NCBI GenBank assembly: GCA_027923505.1
Contig: BROI01000018.1
Location: 62,001-126,000 of the forward strand
Reading direction: 5' to 3'
Length of the DNA: 64,000 nt
DNA from: Mayamaea pseudoterrestris
Taxonomy: Eukaryota > Bacillariophyta > Bacillariophyceae > Sellaphorales > Sellaphoraceae
Shown here one piece after another: positions 20,852 through 31,800 of this stretch (position 1 is its first letter; the number at the start of each line of letters is the position of its first letter). The position numbers and the translations under genes were made by a program. The notes beneath the pieces are model-generated. The model was not told where the DNA came from, ran no database searches, and saw only the letters and a program-made list of their open reading frames with translations.

Positions 20852-21829
20852 ATGACGGAAACGAAGAACATTTTGCTCATTAATCTCAAACCTCCGTACA
20901 GTCTAAAGCCTTCCATTTTAAAGCTGACCTCACCCCAACGAACCCAATCAGTCATCCAATGCCTCATTTACGAAGACAGCGTTAACATTGTCGACCTGGA
21001 GACGGAGCAGTCCGAGCAGAAGCCAATCGAGTCAGCCGTCTTTGAGGACCTCTTCTTTAACTCCCACACCATAATCGTTCCCGATGGCATTTTCTCAAAG
21101 GATTCTCGCGTCTTTCACACTGACAAGTTTATTGATCAAGCATTAAGTGTTCTAGAGTGTTTCTACAAGGAACGACAAGGAAATGTTATAATCATGGCCT
21201 TTGAAGGAATATTTGGGATCGGGAGTGCCATCAATCCAGTCTTTGGCACCGAATGGTCCGTCAAGTTCTTTGAGAATTGTCGAGCAGCGCCAACCGCTCG
21301 AGGATACGAAATACTAGGACCAAACATTCCAAAAGCGCCAGATTTGACGGACTTGGCATATTTTATTGATGCACCTGAAGAGGAAGGATTGTACTGTCGC
21401 ATGCTGGCGAGCAAGGAGGACTTCCTCAAGGATTTTCATGCCGAAGACGAAACGTTTGAACGACTGGGCATTACGCCAACCGAAGGCATGGACTGTTTCG
21501 ATGCGGAGAAGAGTTGGGAGAATTACGTAAGACGAAATAGTGGTCGCTATGTGATATGTCTACATAAGGGAACCGCACCTGGTGAAGGCACTGTCGTTTG
21601 GTATGGAGATCGCGGGCAGTCAAGTGGAATGAGCTTCGTTTTCTGCAAAATGCTGAATTTGGGGGTTTCTGCCCGAGGTCTTTTGGACGACAAGGATCCG
21701 ACGGATGAATACATACAGCCAGCAACGTTAATGCGACATTGGGAGTTGCCAAGCACGATGACCATTGCATCTGTGCTGGCTATTCTACTTGCGATTGTCG
21801 CTAAACTCATGGGGTGCACGTTTGAATAG
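20852..21829 (+). CDS. Tail-anchored protein of unknown function
   Basis: ATG at 20852, 325 residues, intronless. The first 280 residues look like a single alpha/beta globular domain, with alternating hydrophobic strands (NILLINLKPP, HTIIVPDG, GNVIIMAFEG, RYVICLHKG, GTVVWYGD). The strand spacing loosely recalls the class I glutamine-amidotransferase/ThuA fold, but I see no catalytic Cys-His-Glu signature and do not claim it. The C-terminus is a hydrophobic helix (TIASVLAILLAIVAKLMG) ending three or four residues before the stop, the layout of a tail anchor with the domain facing the cytosol. The stop lies 49 bp from the stop of the convergent cytochrome P450 reductase gene. Confidence 0.75.
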   Translation: MTETKNILLINLKPPYSLKPSILKLTSPQRTQSVIQCLIYEDSVNIVDLETEQSEQKPIESAVFEDLFFNSHTIIVPDGIFSKDSRVFHTDKFIDQALSVLECFYKERQGNVIIMAFEGIFGIGSAINPVFGTEWSVKFFENCRAAPTARGYEILGPNIPKAPDLTDLAYFIDAPEEEGLYCRMLASKEDFLKDFHAEDETFERLGITPTEGMDCFDAEKSWENYVRRNSGRYVICLHKGTAPGEGTVVWYGDRGQSSGMSFVFCKMLNLGVSARGLLDDKDPTDEYIQPATLMRHWELPSTMTIASVLAILLAIVAKLMGCTFE

Positions 21830-21878
21830 ATTCACCTTTAATAAGGAAGTAGCTATATACCAATGATTTGTACAAAGT

Positions 21879-23987
21879 CTATGCCCAGAGTTCTTGGACA
21901 AACCGTCCCTTCTGCGAAAGCTGCGAGAGAAATTGCTTGGCCTCTTCCACTGTCATGCCCCCGTGCGAAACAAAAATCTCCTTGAGCGTCTCGGAAACAT
22001 CGCCACCCATCCTTACGCCGCCGCAGACATAAATAAAAGCACCGTGTGTATCGATAAGTTTCCAAGTGTCATCGGCATTTTGCTTTAGCAAATGCTGTAC
22101 ATATATTTTGCTTCGCTGCTCGCGACTAAATGCGACCACCAATTTGTCCAAGTCGCCAGCTTTTTGATACGCCAGCAACTCATCCTTGTAAATGTAATCT
22201 TCCTTGTTCGTTCGACATCCAAAGTACAAAACATTGCTGCCCACTGTTTGCTTTAAAATTTTGCGTTGATACGATCGTTCCTGCAGCAACGCTCGCATCG
22301 GTGCCACTCCAGTCCCAGGCCCAATCATAATAATGGGAAGTGCCGGATCAGGAGGAAGGCGAAAGGTGGACGGCCGTAAGTGAACCGTAAGGGTTGCGTT
22401 GTTTGGCTTGCAGCGTGCCAAATGTCCAGAGCAAACTCCCTCAAATACACTGCCATCTTTCCGATCCGCCTTGGTCAATGCCACAGTCAAGTGAATTGTT
22501 TTTGGATGCATCGAAGATGATGAACTGATAGTATAGAACCGCGTCTGCATGGACGGCACAATATTGACAAAATGCTCCAATGGAATCTCAATCGACGGCA
22601 ACAGTCTCAATATATCAGCTAATCCAAAGTATTCGTCCGTAATCTTCTCCTTGAATTCCTTCTTGCCTTCCTTTGACGCCAGTCGGAGCAAAAATTGACG
22701 ATCCGTTGCGTCCATCGCATATGAAGCAAGTAGCTTTAATTCGGATCGTCTCGGCGCCGAAGTCAAATCACAGTAGCGCGTCAAACACTCGCGAATCGTC
22801 AGTGGCTGCGGAAACAAGGCGCCATGCCAGTCATGCCCTGGTGCAGGCTTGACCATGAACAACTGGTCCAAATCATATCCAAGACTGCTAGCTACTGACT
22901 CGACAATCTCTTTCTTGTTCATTGGCAATAATCCGAGATTGTCGGCAGTTTGGTAGGCGAGTTTACCATTGGTGCATGAAATGTCAACTTCCACGTGCAG
23001 GGTTGACTCATCGGAAACGGCCGACTGCAACTCGCGCACCACCTTGACTGGTACTTGATGCGACGTAAAGTAGTGGCGATTGGAGCTATGCACCTGATCC
23101 AATGGAATGGCTGCTACTTGTTGGTTAGGATTGGCTATGTACTCGATAGTGTAGGGACAGTCGGGAAATGCCTTGATCAAACCCGCATTGCCATTTATTT
23201 TGCCACGACCATTCAAAACTGCGTGATCCGACACGTAAAGCTTTTTCAAAGTAGGCCAAAGATGATTGTCTTTCCAATTTTCAAAGTCGCCTTCCAAGTC
23301 CGAATCATCGTCTCCGAGACCAATTGGTAAAATGGGCGCTCCTCCAAGACGCTCCAGCACGTGGTTGTAAAACTTGCCCATGGCATTGTAATGATCGTAC
23401 TGCTTGTTACCCAAGCCAAATACGCAATACTGGAGACCCACCAAGCACGACTCCGGTACTTCTAAATTGTTGGTTTTCGTATCATTGAATAAAATGGGCG
23501 TGCATCCCTTTTCTACCAGAGCTTGAACAAACTGAGTTGAATTGTCGGGTGCTTCGCCTTCTCCGTATGTTGACGTGATGAAAATGGCTCTAGCCACTCC
23601 AGTTTCATCATCCTTGCGAGCGTCATCTACCAAGTCTTCCACTTGAATGTCTTCCAAGTCAATGACATGCACTAGAAACCCATGAGTTTGTCCTTCACGC
23701 TCAAGTTGACGAGCAAACTGTTCGGCCGTTCCAGTCTGTGTTCCAAAGTAGATGGATATTTGGCCACCAGGATAATCGTTTCTGTCAATGATCTTGGAAT
23801 TTTTCGAAGAAGCATCTTTGTCATGCATTTCTGATGATCCTTTTAGTAGTTTCTTGCGTCGAGTGTCCATCCAAGCGTACGCCAAGGCGGATGCCATGAG
23901 AATGGTGGCGCACCCCGAGAATAGGACGGGCATTATGGATCCTTTGTCTGAATTCGATACTCCCATGATCCAATCTGTTAAGTTCAT
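21879..23987 (-). CDS. CPR: NADPH-cytochrome P450 reductase
   Basis: Intronless, 702 residues, typical family length. An N-terminal membrane anchor (VLFSGCATILMASALAYAW, about 21-39) is followed by the FMN-binding flavodoxin domain: FGTQTGTAEQFARQLEREG, TSTYGEGEAPDNS, VFGLGNKQYDHYNAMGKF and LGDDD. The connecting and FAD domains include RFYTISSSS and GVCSGHLA. The NADPH domain includes IIMIGPGTGVAPMRALLQER, YFGCR and YVCGG, and the protein ends in FVQELWA with the conserved near-terminal Trp that stacks on FAD. It passes electrons from NADPH to P450 enzymes at the ER, supporting sterol and possibly carotenoid or oxylipin oxidation. Its ATG is divergent from the Mpv17-family ATG across 225 bp containing TACCGGTA. 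Confidence 0.95.
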   Translation of the reverse strand: MNLTDWIMGVSNSDKGSIMPVLFSGCATILMASALAYAWMDTRRKKLLKGSSEMHDKDASSKNSKIIDRNDYPGGQISIYFGTQTGTAEQFARQLEREGQTHGFLVHVIDLEDIQVEDLVDDARKDDETGVARAIFITSTYGEGEAPDNSTQFVQALVEKGCTPILFNDTKTNNLEVPESCLVGLQYCVFGLGNKQYDHYNAMGKFYNHVLERLGGAPILPIGLGDDDSDLEGDFENWKDNHLWPTLKKLYVSDHAVLNGRGKINGNAGLIKAFPDCPYTIEYIANPNQQVAAIPLDQVHSSNRHYFTSHQVPVKVVRELQSAVSDESTLHVEVDISCTNGKLAYQTADNLGLLPMNKKEIVESVASSLGYDLDQLFMVKPAPGHDWHGALFPQPLTIRECLTRYCDLTSAPRRSELKLLASYAMDATDRQFLLRLASKEGKKEFKEKITDEYFGLADILRLLPSIEIPLEHFVNIVPSMQTRFYTISSSSSMHPKTIHLTVALTKADRKDGSVFEGVCSGHLARCKPNNATLTVHLRPSTFRLPPDPALPIIMIGPGTGVAPMRALLQERSYQRKILKQTVGSNVLYFGCRTNKEDYIYKDELLAYQKAGDLDKLVVAFSREQRSKIYVQHLLKQNADDTWKLIDTHGAFIYVCGGVRMGGDVSETLKEIFVSHGGMTVEEAKQFLSQLSQKGRFVQELWA

Positions 23988-24130
23988 TGCGTAATCTCAC
24001 TGATGCTGTTGGCTTGTGGCGTCTTCGATTGATGTGCAAGTATCCGGAGGGGCTTCGTTTGCGCCATGGACGATGGGGCCGCTCTGCGTCATCGTTTTGT
24101 TGGTCGTGGAAGTCGCAGGAACGAGTTTAC

Positions 24131-24138
24131 TACCGGTA
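24131..24138. promoter_or_regulatory. TACCGGTA octamer, CPR/Mpv17 divergent promoter
   Basis: Exact octamer, 75 bp before the Mpv17-family ATG and 144 bp from the CPR ATG. Confidence 0.5.
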
Positions 24139-24212
24139 AGACTATTTGAATTACTGTGCGACATGACATCTCGCTAACTTCTGTCTCACAAACTCATCGG
24201 CAACCATTGACC

Positions 24213-25118
24213 ATGGCATCCTTTGCGAAATGGTACTTTCACAAACTCAAGCATGCACCGTTGACGACCAATATGACTTCAGCCATGATGGTGATGATTA
24301 TAGGAGATGCTTTGGCGCAGGGGATGGAAAAGAAGTTCATGGAAGACATTCAGAAAGTCGACGAACAGCCGAGCAGAGTGAGCATGCCTTACAAATCGGC
24401 AATGATTGATATCAAACGAGAAACATCGACACTTGCCGGACCAGAAGCCAAGGTAGCTTTCCGAAGATATGGAACACTGAGTCCTGATGTGCAGGAAGTG
24501 CATCGAGATTTGGTGAGGAGAAAGGATGCAGAGAGCGCCGAGGCAACGGATAATTTTACGCATTGGAAAGAGACACTAGAATCATCGATCACTACTCTCC
24601 GATTGAAATTTAATGCAATAGACTACTTTCGCATGGGAACCATGACATTTTGGGCAGCTGCAGTTGTCACTCCATACTTTATCTCTGTCTACAATCTCAT
24701 GGATCAACATTTTCCGCATGGGCGAACAACAACTGCTGTAGGATTACGGGTCATGGGGTCATTTGTTGCAAGTGTGCCGCTCAATGCTGCCTTCTTTTGT
24801 TACGGAACGTTTATTTATCATCTTGGCGACTGGTGGTCGCTGGTGTTCGGGTCAATAAACGAACGCCCATCAGCGTCCACTTTAAACGGAATGAAGGAGT
24901 ATCCCTTCAACATGCAGCTACTTGCATCATCTGTTCTTACCAAGTTGAACTCAGAGCTACTCACGACGCTGCAAGCTTCTGCTAGCGTATGGATGCCAAT
25001 AAACACCTTCAGCTTTTACTTTGCCGCACCACACATTCGACCACTCGTGCTGATGGTCTTTTCAGCCTTTTGGAACTGCTATCTCAGCCTGGCGCAACAT
25101 CGCGATGCAGAACTATGA
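24213..25118 (+). CDS. Mpv17/PMP22-family membrane protein with a large loop insertion
   Basis: ATG at 24213 is preferred over an upstream in-frame ATG at 24156 because the family starts right before the motif WYFHKLKHAPLTTNMTSAMMV; 301 residues. TM1 ends with IGDALAQ, the classic family word. About 90 charged residues then intervene before FNAIDYFRMGTMTFWAAAVVTPYF; canonical members have a much shorter loop here. The C-terminal half has LRVMGSFVASVPLNAAFF, VWMPINTFSFYF, HIRPL and FWNCYLSL, matching the family hallmark of W-P-x-N-x-x-x-F plus WNxYLS. Family members sit in the inner mitochondrial membrane, peroxisome or plastid and act as small channels. The organelle cannot be told from this sequence. 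Confidence 0.85.
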   Translation: MASFAKWYFHKLKHAPLTTNMTSAMMVMIIGDALAQGMEKKFMEDIQKVDEQPSRVSMPYKSAMIDIKRETSTLAGPEAKVAFRRYGTLSPDVQEVHRDLVRRKDAESAEATDNFTHWKETLESSITTLRLKFNAIDYFRMGTMTFWAAAVVTPYFISVYNLMDQHFPHGRTTTAVGLRVMGSFVASVPLNAAFFCYGTFIYHLGDWWSLVFGSINERPSASTLNGMKEYPFNMQLLASSVLTKLNSELLTTLQASASVWMPINTFSFYFAAPHIRPLVLMVFSAFWNCYLSLAQHRDAEL

Positions 25119-25178
25119 TATGTATAAAGTTTATAATTAAAGTGTTCTAAAAAGGTCGTATTCTGCAATGACTGCTGT

Positions 25179-26323
25179 CTAAAATGGCTCGTTATCCGGA
25201 AGACCCAGTATTTGGCCAAAATCGCGCATTTCTTGTTCCGACAAGAACTTCTCGCCTCCTTCCATTCGCTCCATGACAGCCACGTCCTCCATCATGTGCT
25301 CCAGACTTGTCGTTCCGTCAAGTGGCGTGACATAGCCAAGCTGCATTAAAAAAGCATATAGCAATGTTTGTGGCGACAACATTTTGGCAGCTGCCATTTC
25401 CTTGGCTTGACGTGTCGCTAGCGCGTGTCGATTCGCCGAAAGTGTCCAAAAGGACTGGTACTTGATACCCTTTGCTTTGAGAAAGACGCGCAAGTCAACG
25501 TCAAAGTTTGAGTCGGCGTAGAAACGGTTCTGTAGCACCCATGGCTTGATGCGTGCCATTTCGTAGAGCGTTTTGAAAAGGTTGGCATCGTAGCAGTTGC
25601 TGATACCAATGTTTCGAACGGTACCTTGGTCGACAAAGGATTCCATTGTCCGCCAAACAAGCATAGTATCCTCGAGCGTTTGCATGGGCGAGTGGAGAAC
25701 GAGTGAATCAAGGTAGTCTGTTTGCAGATTGCGCAATGAGACTTGAAGCGATGTTTTGACTTGGTCCTCCAGCGTTGCATGTTGATTGTATGGTATATTG
25801 TTTGGATCTTGACCATCGACCGAAGTGAACTTTGTTTGCAGAAACAAGTCGGAACGATCCAAGTTCAATTCGTTCGCCGCACTCTTCCACCCTTGACCGA
25901 CACCAGGTTCATGATAATGCTTGGGTTGACAGGCCGTGTCGATGAAGCGAAACCCCGTCTTGACGGCTTGATATACAAGCTCGGCAGTGCGTTCCTTCTT
26001 CCAAGCGGTTCCATAGACGAGGTATGGACGATTGGTGTTGATAATCTTGTTGGCCGAATGTGCAGACGCCATGCCTCTACGTGTTCCTCCCGTTCCGCTG
26101 CTGGAATGAATCTACAATGAGGATGTCAGAGAACCAATTATAGACCAGATGAATAGATATTCATGCTTTTTACAAGACGTACGGATGAATTACTGCTCTG
26201 AAAGGTCAAGTATACAATTAGCAATCCAAGCGTCATCAAAATGAGACTGCCGCTTCTCTTCAAGTTTGAGCTCAAGCTAGTTGAAAATAAAGCACTACGA
26301 GCAGATCGATGGATCCGGACCAT
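25179..26323 (-). CDS. Aldo/keto reductase with N-terminal signal anchor
   Basis: Two exons: 26323-26183 and 26111-25179, intron 26112-26182 (GTACGT...TTGTAG, phase 0); 357 residues. Exon 2 alone has a plausible ATG at 26072, but its frame is open upstream to the acceptor and joins exon 1 in frame. Exon 1 encodes a basic N-terminus and a hydrophobic helix (SGSLILMTLGLLIVYLTFQSS), giving a signal-anchor topology. The rest is an AKR TIM barrel: GTAWKKERTAELV, FRFIDTACQPKHYHEPGVG (Asp and candidate Tyr), LQTKFTS (Lys), DSLVLHSP (His), then IGISNC. The catalytic tetrad Asp-Tyr-Lys-His thus appears complete. It would reduce a carbonyl with NADPH; the substrate is unknown. The first exon is a by-eye prediction. 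Confidence 0.75.
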
Positions 26324-26684
26324 AACTTGGAAGTTGCTGATCTCAATGATCTTGTTGATACGGCATGTACAAGGATTTCGAAGTCCTTCGCACGACCATC
26401 TTGGATCTTGGTGAGGAGCGACTTTCTCCGAGAAGCAAATGTCGTAGTGGTACTGTCTACGACACGTGAGAAGCAACACGAGAAGCAAACCTTGCTTGCT
26501 TGGCACCTCATCGCCTGTCGCAAACCATTCAACAACTATGCGATAATCTCCTCGTCGCACCCGACTGCGAAGACGTTTGAAACTAAGCTTGTAGTTTATT
26601 TTACGCAAATCAACGTCAGAATTTAGATGCTTTGAACGCTGCGCTACGAACTACTCTCGCCGCTCGTCGCTCGTTGCATCAGCC
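26324..26684. other. Divergent promoter region, no recognised gene
   Basis: A 361-bp spacer between the predicted AKR first exon and the ATG at 26685. The AKR frame stays open upstream to 26608, so a longer N-terminus cannot be excluded, but the extension has no similarity I recognise. Confidence 0.4.
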
Positions 26685-28721
26685 ATGCCATCAGACGAGC
26701 AGTTGTTTCGAGAAGAGTTCGCTTCAAGTCTCCAGGAATCAGTTGCTTCGATACTTTCCGCGCGCAAGGAAGACTGTTTGAGTCTACCGTTACAAGTCGT
26801 CAGAGATGTACTGGAGAAATTTGAGCAAGTTCAGGTTCTGCAGTTTCATCAGCAGCAGCAGACACCGCACGAACATCTGTACTTGCTCTTGCAGTTGTTT
26901 TTCGACACAAGTCTGGACGAGTCGGCCAGCGCTTTGAAACGACGTTCAAGCTATACTGATCTTCAACGTCTTTTGCAAATGATCGATGGGGCTTTAGCTT
27001 TGGTAAATGAATCGGCAGGACTTGACAATCATCATATTCTGGAATTCAATCATGAGTCTGCCATACAGCAGGGTGCTACAGCTAATCGCAAATCTTCGAA
27101 TAATACATTGCGAAACGAAGCTACATTGAATGTTAGCCAGCACAGCAATGATGCAAATTCACTTGCGACGGCGACGCATATGCGATCAGCAGACCACCTT
27201 GATCAAAGTTCAAACCGACAAGTTGAACAAAGTGCTCCGACAAGGGCAGCAGTCCGACTATCGACAGTGCACCACAACGTCGAGTCGGCTATTGTAGATG
27301 CCGGCCTCGAGAATATTCAGCAATCTACCGTTCAGGGTATGTCCAGTATTGCGGTGCAAACGCAAACTGACAGCGAACAGCAACTCAATTTGACTGTGAA
27401 AGAGTCAAACGCGAGCATGGACGATGCATATGCCATGTTGGGCGCCAGTATCAGCTCAGTGCATGCCAGTTTACTGGACGTTTGTGGCGTTGATCCGACA
27501 GAAATTGCTGCAGTTCATCCGCCGCCGACAATGCAAACAGACCATCATGGGGAAACTTCAACCGCAAGGTTAAGAGTCTGTTCACATCATCAGACCCTCC
27601 TTGATTGCAGCGACGTTGCCATGGTGGCGAATGACGCGGGTGGAGTGAACAGCCCACAGAAAAGCGCATCGCGAACCAACTTGAATGTTCGATTGACGAA
27701 ACAATGTCAACCAAAATTTTCCTTTGGGTCCCAACATGTCGACCTGTTAGATCTGACGGAAGTCGCGCAGACGGAGAAAGGTAATGGAACTTCTTTGAAG
27801 AAAAACTTGACCGCTCCAACTGAAACTACATTATCTGCTGAGCCCACCAACGGTACAAACAGAGGCATGCGATTAAATGATCGTGGCCGTTTACAAATTG
27901 CCAAGGTTAGATCGCCAGACGCCATGGATACATCCGACGATGAAGGAGATGAGCCAGCGCCATTTGCTGTTCCACGAGCACTCGCGGTACAACAGCAGCA
28001 ACCCAGCAGATCAGCAATGGTGAATGGCGAGTATAGCGTGGACTTAAATTGCGCACGCACGACATCGAATCCATCTGCAAGTTTGGCAATGTCGCAGTCA
28101 AGTGGTTATTCTACAAATGGCGAACAAAAGAGGCCACGCTCACCCGATGTGCCAATTGTTAATCCTGTCCAGCGAGCACTGACTGCACCAAGTAAGCAGG
28201 AGCCACCACATCACCATTACACATCAAAGCCTAGTAGCAGGCGATGGGACGACGAAGCCGCTTCGGCCGAGTCACGCTCCGGTGACGGCGCATTGTTACC
28301 GGGACCAGGATGCTTGGATCATCGTGACCATGTTAAAATTGGTACAAATGTTATAAACGAACGGTGCTTTTCGTCTCTAAGCGCCGACACTGCGAATGCA
28401 TTCAAGGGAGGCTTGTTGGGACCGCAAAAGACGCATCAGTGCCCCGATGGTGAACAATCGTCGGCCACTAGCCATAGTTCTTCACATACCAACGCCCTTA
28501 ATTCGCCGACGAACAGTATAAGTTCAACTCCAGGACATTCACCCCGTAAGCGTTCTCGAGGCCAAAACAGAAACAATGGGCAAGTTCTATCGCCTCATGT
28601 CCAAGTACCAGTGACCGAGCGCGTTCCAGCAGATATATGGGCTACTTGGTCATATAAGCAAAAACAAGCGTTCATATCAGAGAAGCGTCGAAAACTCGCT
28701 GAACAAGGTAATCGAACCTAA
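26685..28721 (+). CDS. Paralogue of the neighbouring SUMO ligase N-terminal domain, lacking SP-RING
   Basis: ATG at 26685, 678 residues, intronless. Residues about 15-115 align with residues about 20-115 of the PIAS-like gene at 35554: both have SARKEDC/KTRKADC, a leucine-rich helix, then RRSSYTDLQRLLQMIDGAL here against RRQSYMCTYWLLQKIDDAV there. The following 500 residues are disordered (Ser, Asn, Gln, Thr, His). The C-terminus ends in a conserved-looking word, VPADIWATWSYKQKQAF. There is no PINIT or SP-RING domain. The pair therefore looks like an old tandem duplication in which the copies diverged or gained and lost C-terminal modules. It could compete with or regulate its neighbour, but function is unknown. 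It lies directly upstream of the satellite array. Confidence 0.65.
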   Translation: MPSDEQLFREEFASSLQESVASILSARKEDCLSLPLQVVRDVLEKFEQVQVLQFHQQQQTPHEHLYLLLQLFFDTSLDESASALKRRSSYTDLQRLLQMIDGALALVNESAGLDNHHILEFNHESAIQQGATANRKSSNNTLRNEATLNVSQHSNDANSLATATHMRSADHLDQSSNRQVEQSAPTRAAVRLSTVHHNVESAIVDAGLENIQQSTVQGMSSIAVQTQTDSEQQLNLTVKESNASMDDAYAMLGASISSVHASLLDVCGVDPTEIAAVHPPPTMQTDHHGETSTARLRVCSHHQTLLDCSDVAMVANDAGGVNSPQKSASRTNLNVRLTKQCQPKFSFGSQHVDLLDLTEVAQTEKGNGTSLKKNLTAPTETTLSAEPTNGTNRGMRLNDRGRLQIAKVRSPDAMDTSDDEGDEPAPFAVPRALAVQQQQPSRSAMVNGEYSVDLNCARTTSNPSASLAMSQSSGYSTNGEQKRPRSPDVPIVNPVQRALTAPSKQEPPHHHYTSKPSSRRWDDEAASAESRSGDGALLPGPGCLDHRDHVKIGTNVINERCFSSLSADTANAFKGGLLGPQKTHQCPDGEQSSATSHSSSHTNALNSPTNSISSTPGHSPRKRSRGQNRNNGQVLSPHVQVPVTERVPADIWATWSYKQKQAFISEKRRKLAEQGNRT

Positions 28722-28856
28722 AGGTACTAGTTTGAATGAGAGCTTTGCTCGGAGGCGTGCTTTAGCATACTAGTAGCGAAATAGAATACACTTTTAGACA
28801 TTCTTGCTAGCGATGCTTTCTTGTGCATTTGTACGCACCATGATGCTTTACAAGTT

Positions 28857-31800
28857 CTGAGACTCCGCACATTCAACCCTGCAGGGATCATCAGCATTGC
28901 CCGCTGAGCCCTCCAATTTCTTTCAAATCATGTTTGTTGTCAATGATGGGCCATAAGTTGGTCAGTGGCACCTCAGCATCCATCACCATGTATGCCACGG
29001 TGAGGCAGAGCAGATCCAACAACTTGTTGGATCTGCTAGCGGTGCACCTCAAGTGGCAAGTGAGACTTTCAAAATGGCCTGCAGATCCCATAATACAACC
29101 AATATGGACTTGAACATTGATTGGGACTCAAAGACTCGTCCATTAGGGTGTGAAGCCATCACCATGCCATGAGACTGCACACATTCAACCAATGGTTGAA
29201 TGTGCCAGCCGTGCTCCCATTTGGCTGCAGGATTCATCAGCATTGCCCGCTGAGCCCTCCAACTTCTTTCAAATCCTGTTTGTTGTCAATGATGGGCCAT
29301 AAGATGGTCAGTTGCACCTAAGCATCCATCGCCATGTATGACACAGTGAGACTGAGCAGATCCAACAAGTTGTTGGATCTGCTAGCAGTGCACCTCAAGT
29401 GCCAAGTGAGACATCCAAAATGGCCTGCAGATCCCATAATACAACCAATATGGTTTTGAACATTGATTGGGACTCATAGACTTGTCCATTTGGGTGTGAA
29501 AGCCATCACCATGCCCTGAGACTCCGCACATTCAATTCAATGAATGGTTGAATGTGCCACCTCTGCTCCCTTTTTGGCTGCATGGATCATCAGCATTGCC
29601 CACTGAGCCCTCCAATTTCTTGCAAATCATGTTGGTTGTCAATGATGGGTCATAAGTTGGTCAGTGGCACCTCAGCATCCATCACCATGTACGCCACGGT
29701 GAGACAGAGAAGATCCAACAATTTGTTGGTTCTGCTAGCGGTGCACCTCAAGTGGCAAGTGAGACTTCCAAAATGGCCTGCAGACCTCATAATACAACCA
29801 ATATGGACTTGAACATTGATTGGGACTCAAAGACTCGTCCCTTTGGGTGTGAAGCCATCACTATGTCCTGAGACTCCGCACATTCAATGAATGGTTGAAT
29901 GTGCCACCTCTGCTCCCTTTTTGGCTGCATGGATCATCAGCATTGCCCACTGAGCCCTCCAATTTCTTGCAAATCATGTTGGTTGTCAATGATGGGTCAT
30001 AAGTTGGTCAGTTGCACCTCAGCATTCATCACCATGTAAGCCACGGTGAGACAGAGCAGATCCAACAACTTTGTGGATCTGGTAGCGGTGCACCTCAAGT
30101 GGCAAGTGAGACTTGCAAAATGGCCTGCAGACCCCATAATACAACCAATATGGACTTGAACATTGAATGGGACTCAAAGTCTTATCCATTTGGGTGTGAA
30201 GCCATCACCTTGCCCTGAGACTGTGCACATTCAACCAATGGTTGAATGTGCCAGCCCTGCTCCCATTTTGGCTGCAGGAATCACCAGCATTGCCTGCTGA
30301 GCCCCCAATTTCTTTCAAATCATGTTTGTTGTCAATGATGGGCCATAAGTTGGTCAGTGGCACCTCAGCATCCATCACCATGTATGCCATGGTGAGGCAG
30401 AGCAGATCCAACAACTTGTTGGATCTGCTAGCGGTGCACCTCAAGTGGCAAGTGAGACTTTCAAAATGGCCTGCAGATCCCATAATACAACCAATATGGA
30501 CTTGAACATTGATTGGGACTCAAAGACTCGTCCATTAGGGTGTGAAGCCATCACCATGCCATGAGACTGCACACATTCAACCAATGGTTGAATGTGCCAG
30601 CCGTGCTCCCATTTGGCTGCAGGATTCATCAGCATTGCCCGCTGAGCCCTCCAACTTCTTTCAAATCCTGTTTGTTGTCAATGATGGGCCATAAGATGGT
30701 CAGTTGCACCTAAGCATCCATCGCCATGTATGACACAGTGAGACTGAGCAAATCCAACAACTTGTTGGATCTGCTAGCAGTGCACCTCAAGTGGCAAGTG
30801 AGACTTTCGAAATGGCCTGCAGATCCCATAATACAACCAATATGGTTTTGAACAATGATTGGGACTCATAGACTTGTCCATTTGGGTGTGAAAGCCATCA
30901 CCATGCCCTGAGACTCCGCACATTCAATGAATGGTTGAATGTGCCAGCCCTGTTCCCTTTTTGGCTGCATGGATCATCAGCATTGCCCGCTGATCCCTCC
31001 AATTCCTTGCAAATCATGTTTGTTGTCAATGATGGGCCATAAGTTGGTCAGTGGCACCTCAGCATCCATCACCATGTACGCCACGGTGAGACAGAGCAGA
31101 TCCAACAACTTGTTGGATCTGCTAGCGGTGCACTTCAAGTGGCAAGTGAGACTTCCAAAATGGCCTGCAGATCCCATAATACAAACAATATGGTTTTGAA
31201 CATTGATTGGGACTCATAGACTTGTCCATTTGGGTGTGAAAGCCATCACCGTTCCCTGAGACTCCGCACATTCAATGAATGGTTGAATGTGCCACCTCTG
31301 CTCCCTTTTTGGCTGCATGGATCATCAGCATTGCCCGCTGAGCCCTCCAATTTCTTTCAAATCATGTTTGTTGTCAATGATGGGCCATAAGTTGGTCAGT
31401 GACACGTCAGCGTCCATCACCATGTATGCCACGGTGAGGCAGAGCAGATCCAGCAACTTGTTGGATCTGCTAGCGGTGCACCTCAAGTGGCAAGTGAGAC
31501 TTTCAAAATGGCCTGCATACCCCAAAATACAACCAATATGGACTTGAACATTGATTGGGACTCAAAGACTCGTCCATTAGGGTGTGAAGCCATCACCATG
31601 CCATGAGACTGCGCACATTCAACCAATGGTTGAATGTGCCAGCCCTGCTCCCATTTTGGCTGCAGGAATCACCAGCATTGCCTGCTGAGCCCCCAATTTC
31701 TTTCAAATCATGTTTGCTGTCAAAGATGGGTCATAAGTTGGTCAGTTGCACCTTAGCATCATTACCATGTATGCCGCAGTGAGACAGAGCAGATCCAACA

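Noticed and set aside
26138-26608. 156-codon minus-strand open frame as a separate gene
   Set aside because: Its last part is better explained as the first exon of the aldo/keto reductase; the upstream part has no recognisable similarity.
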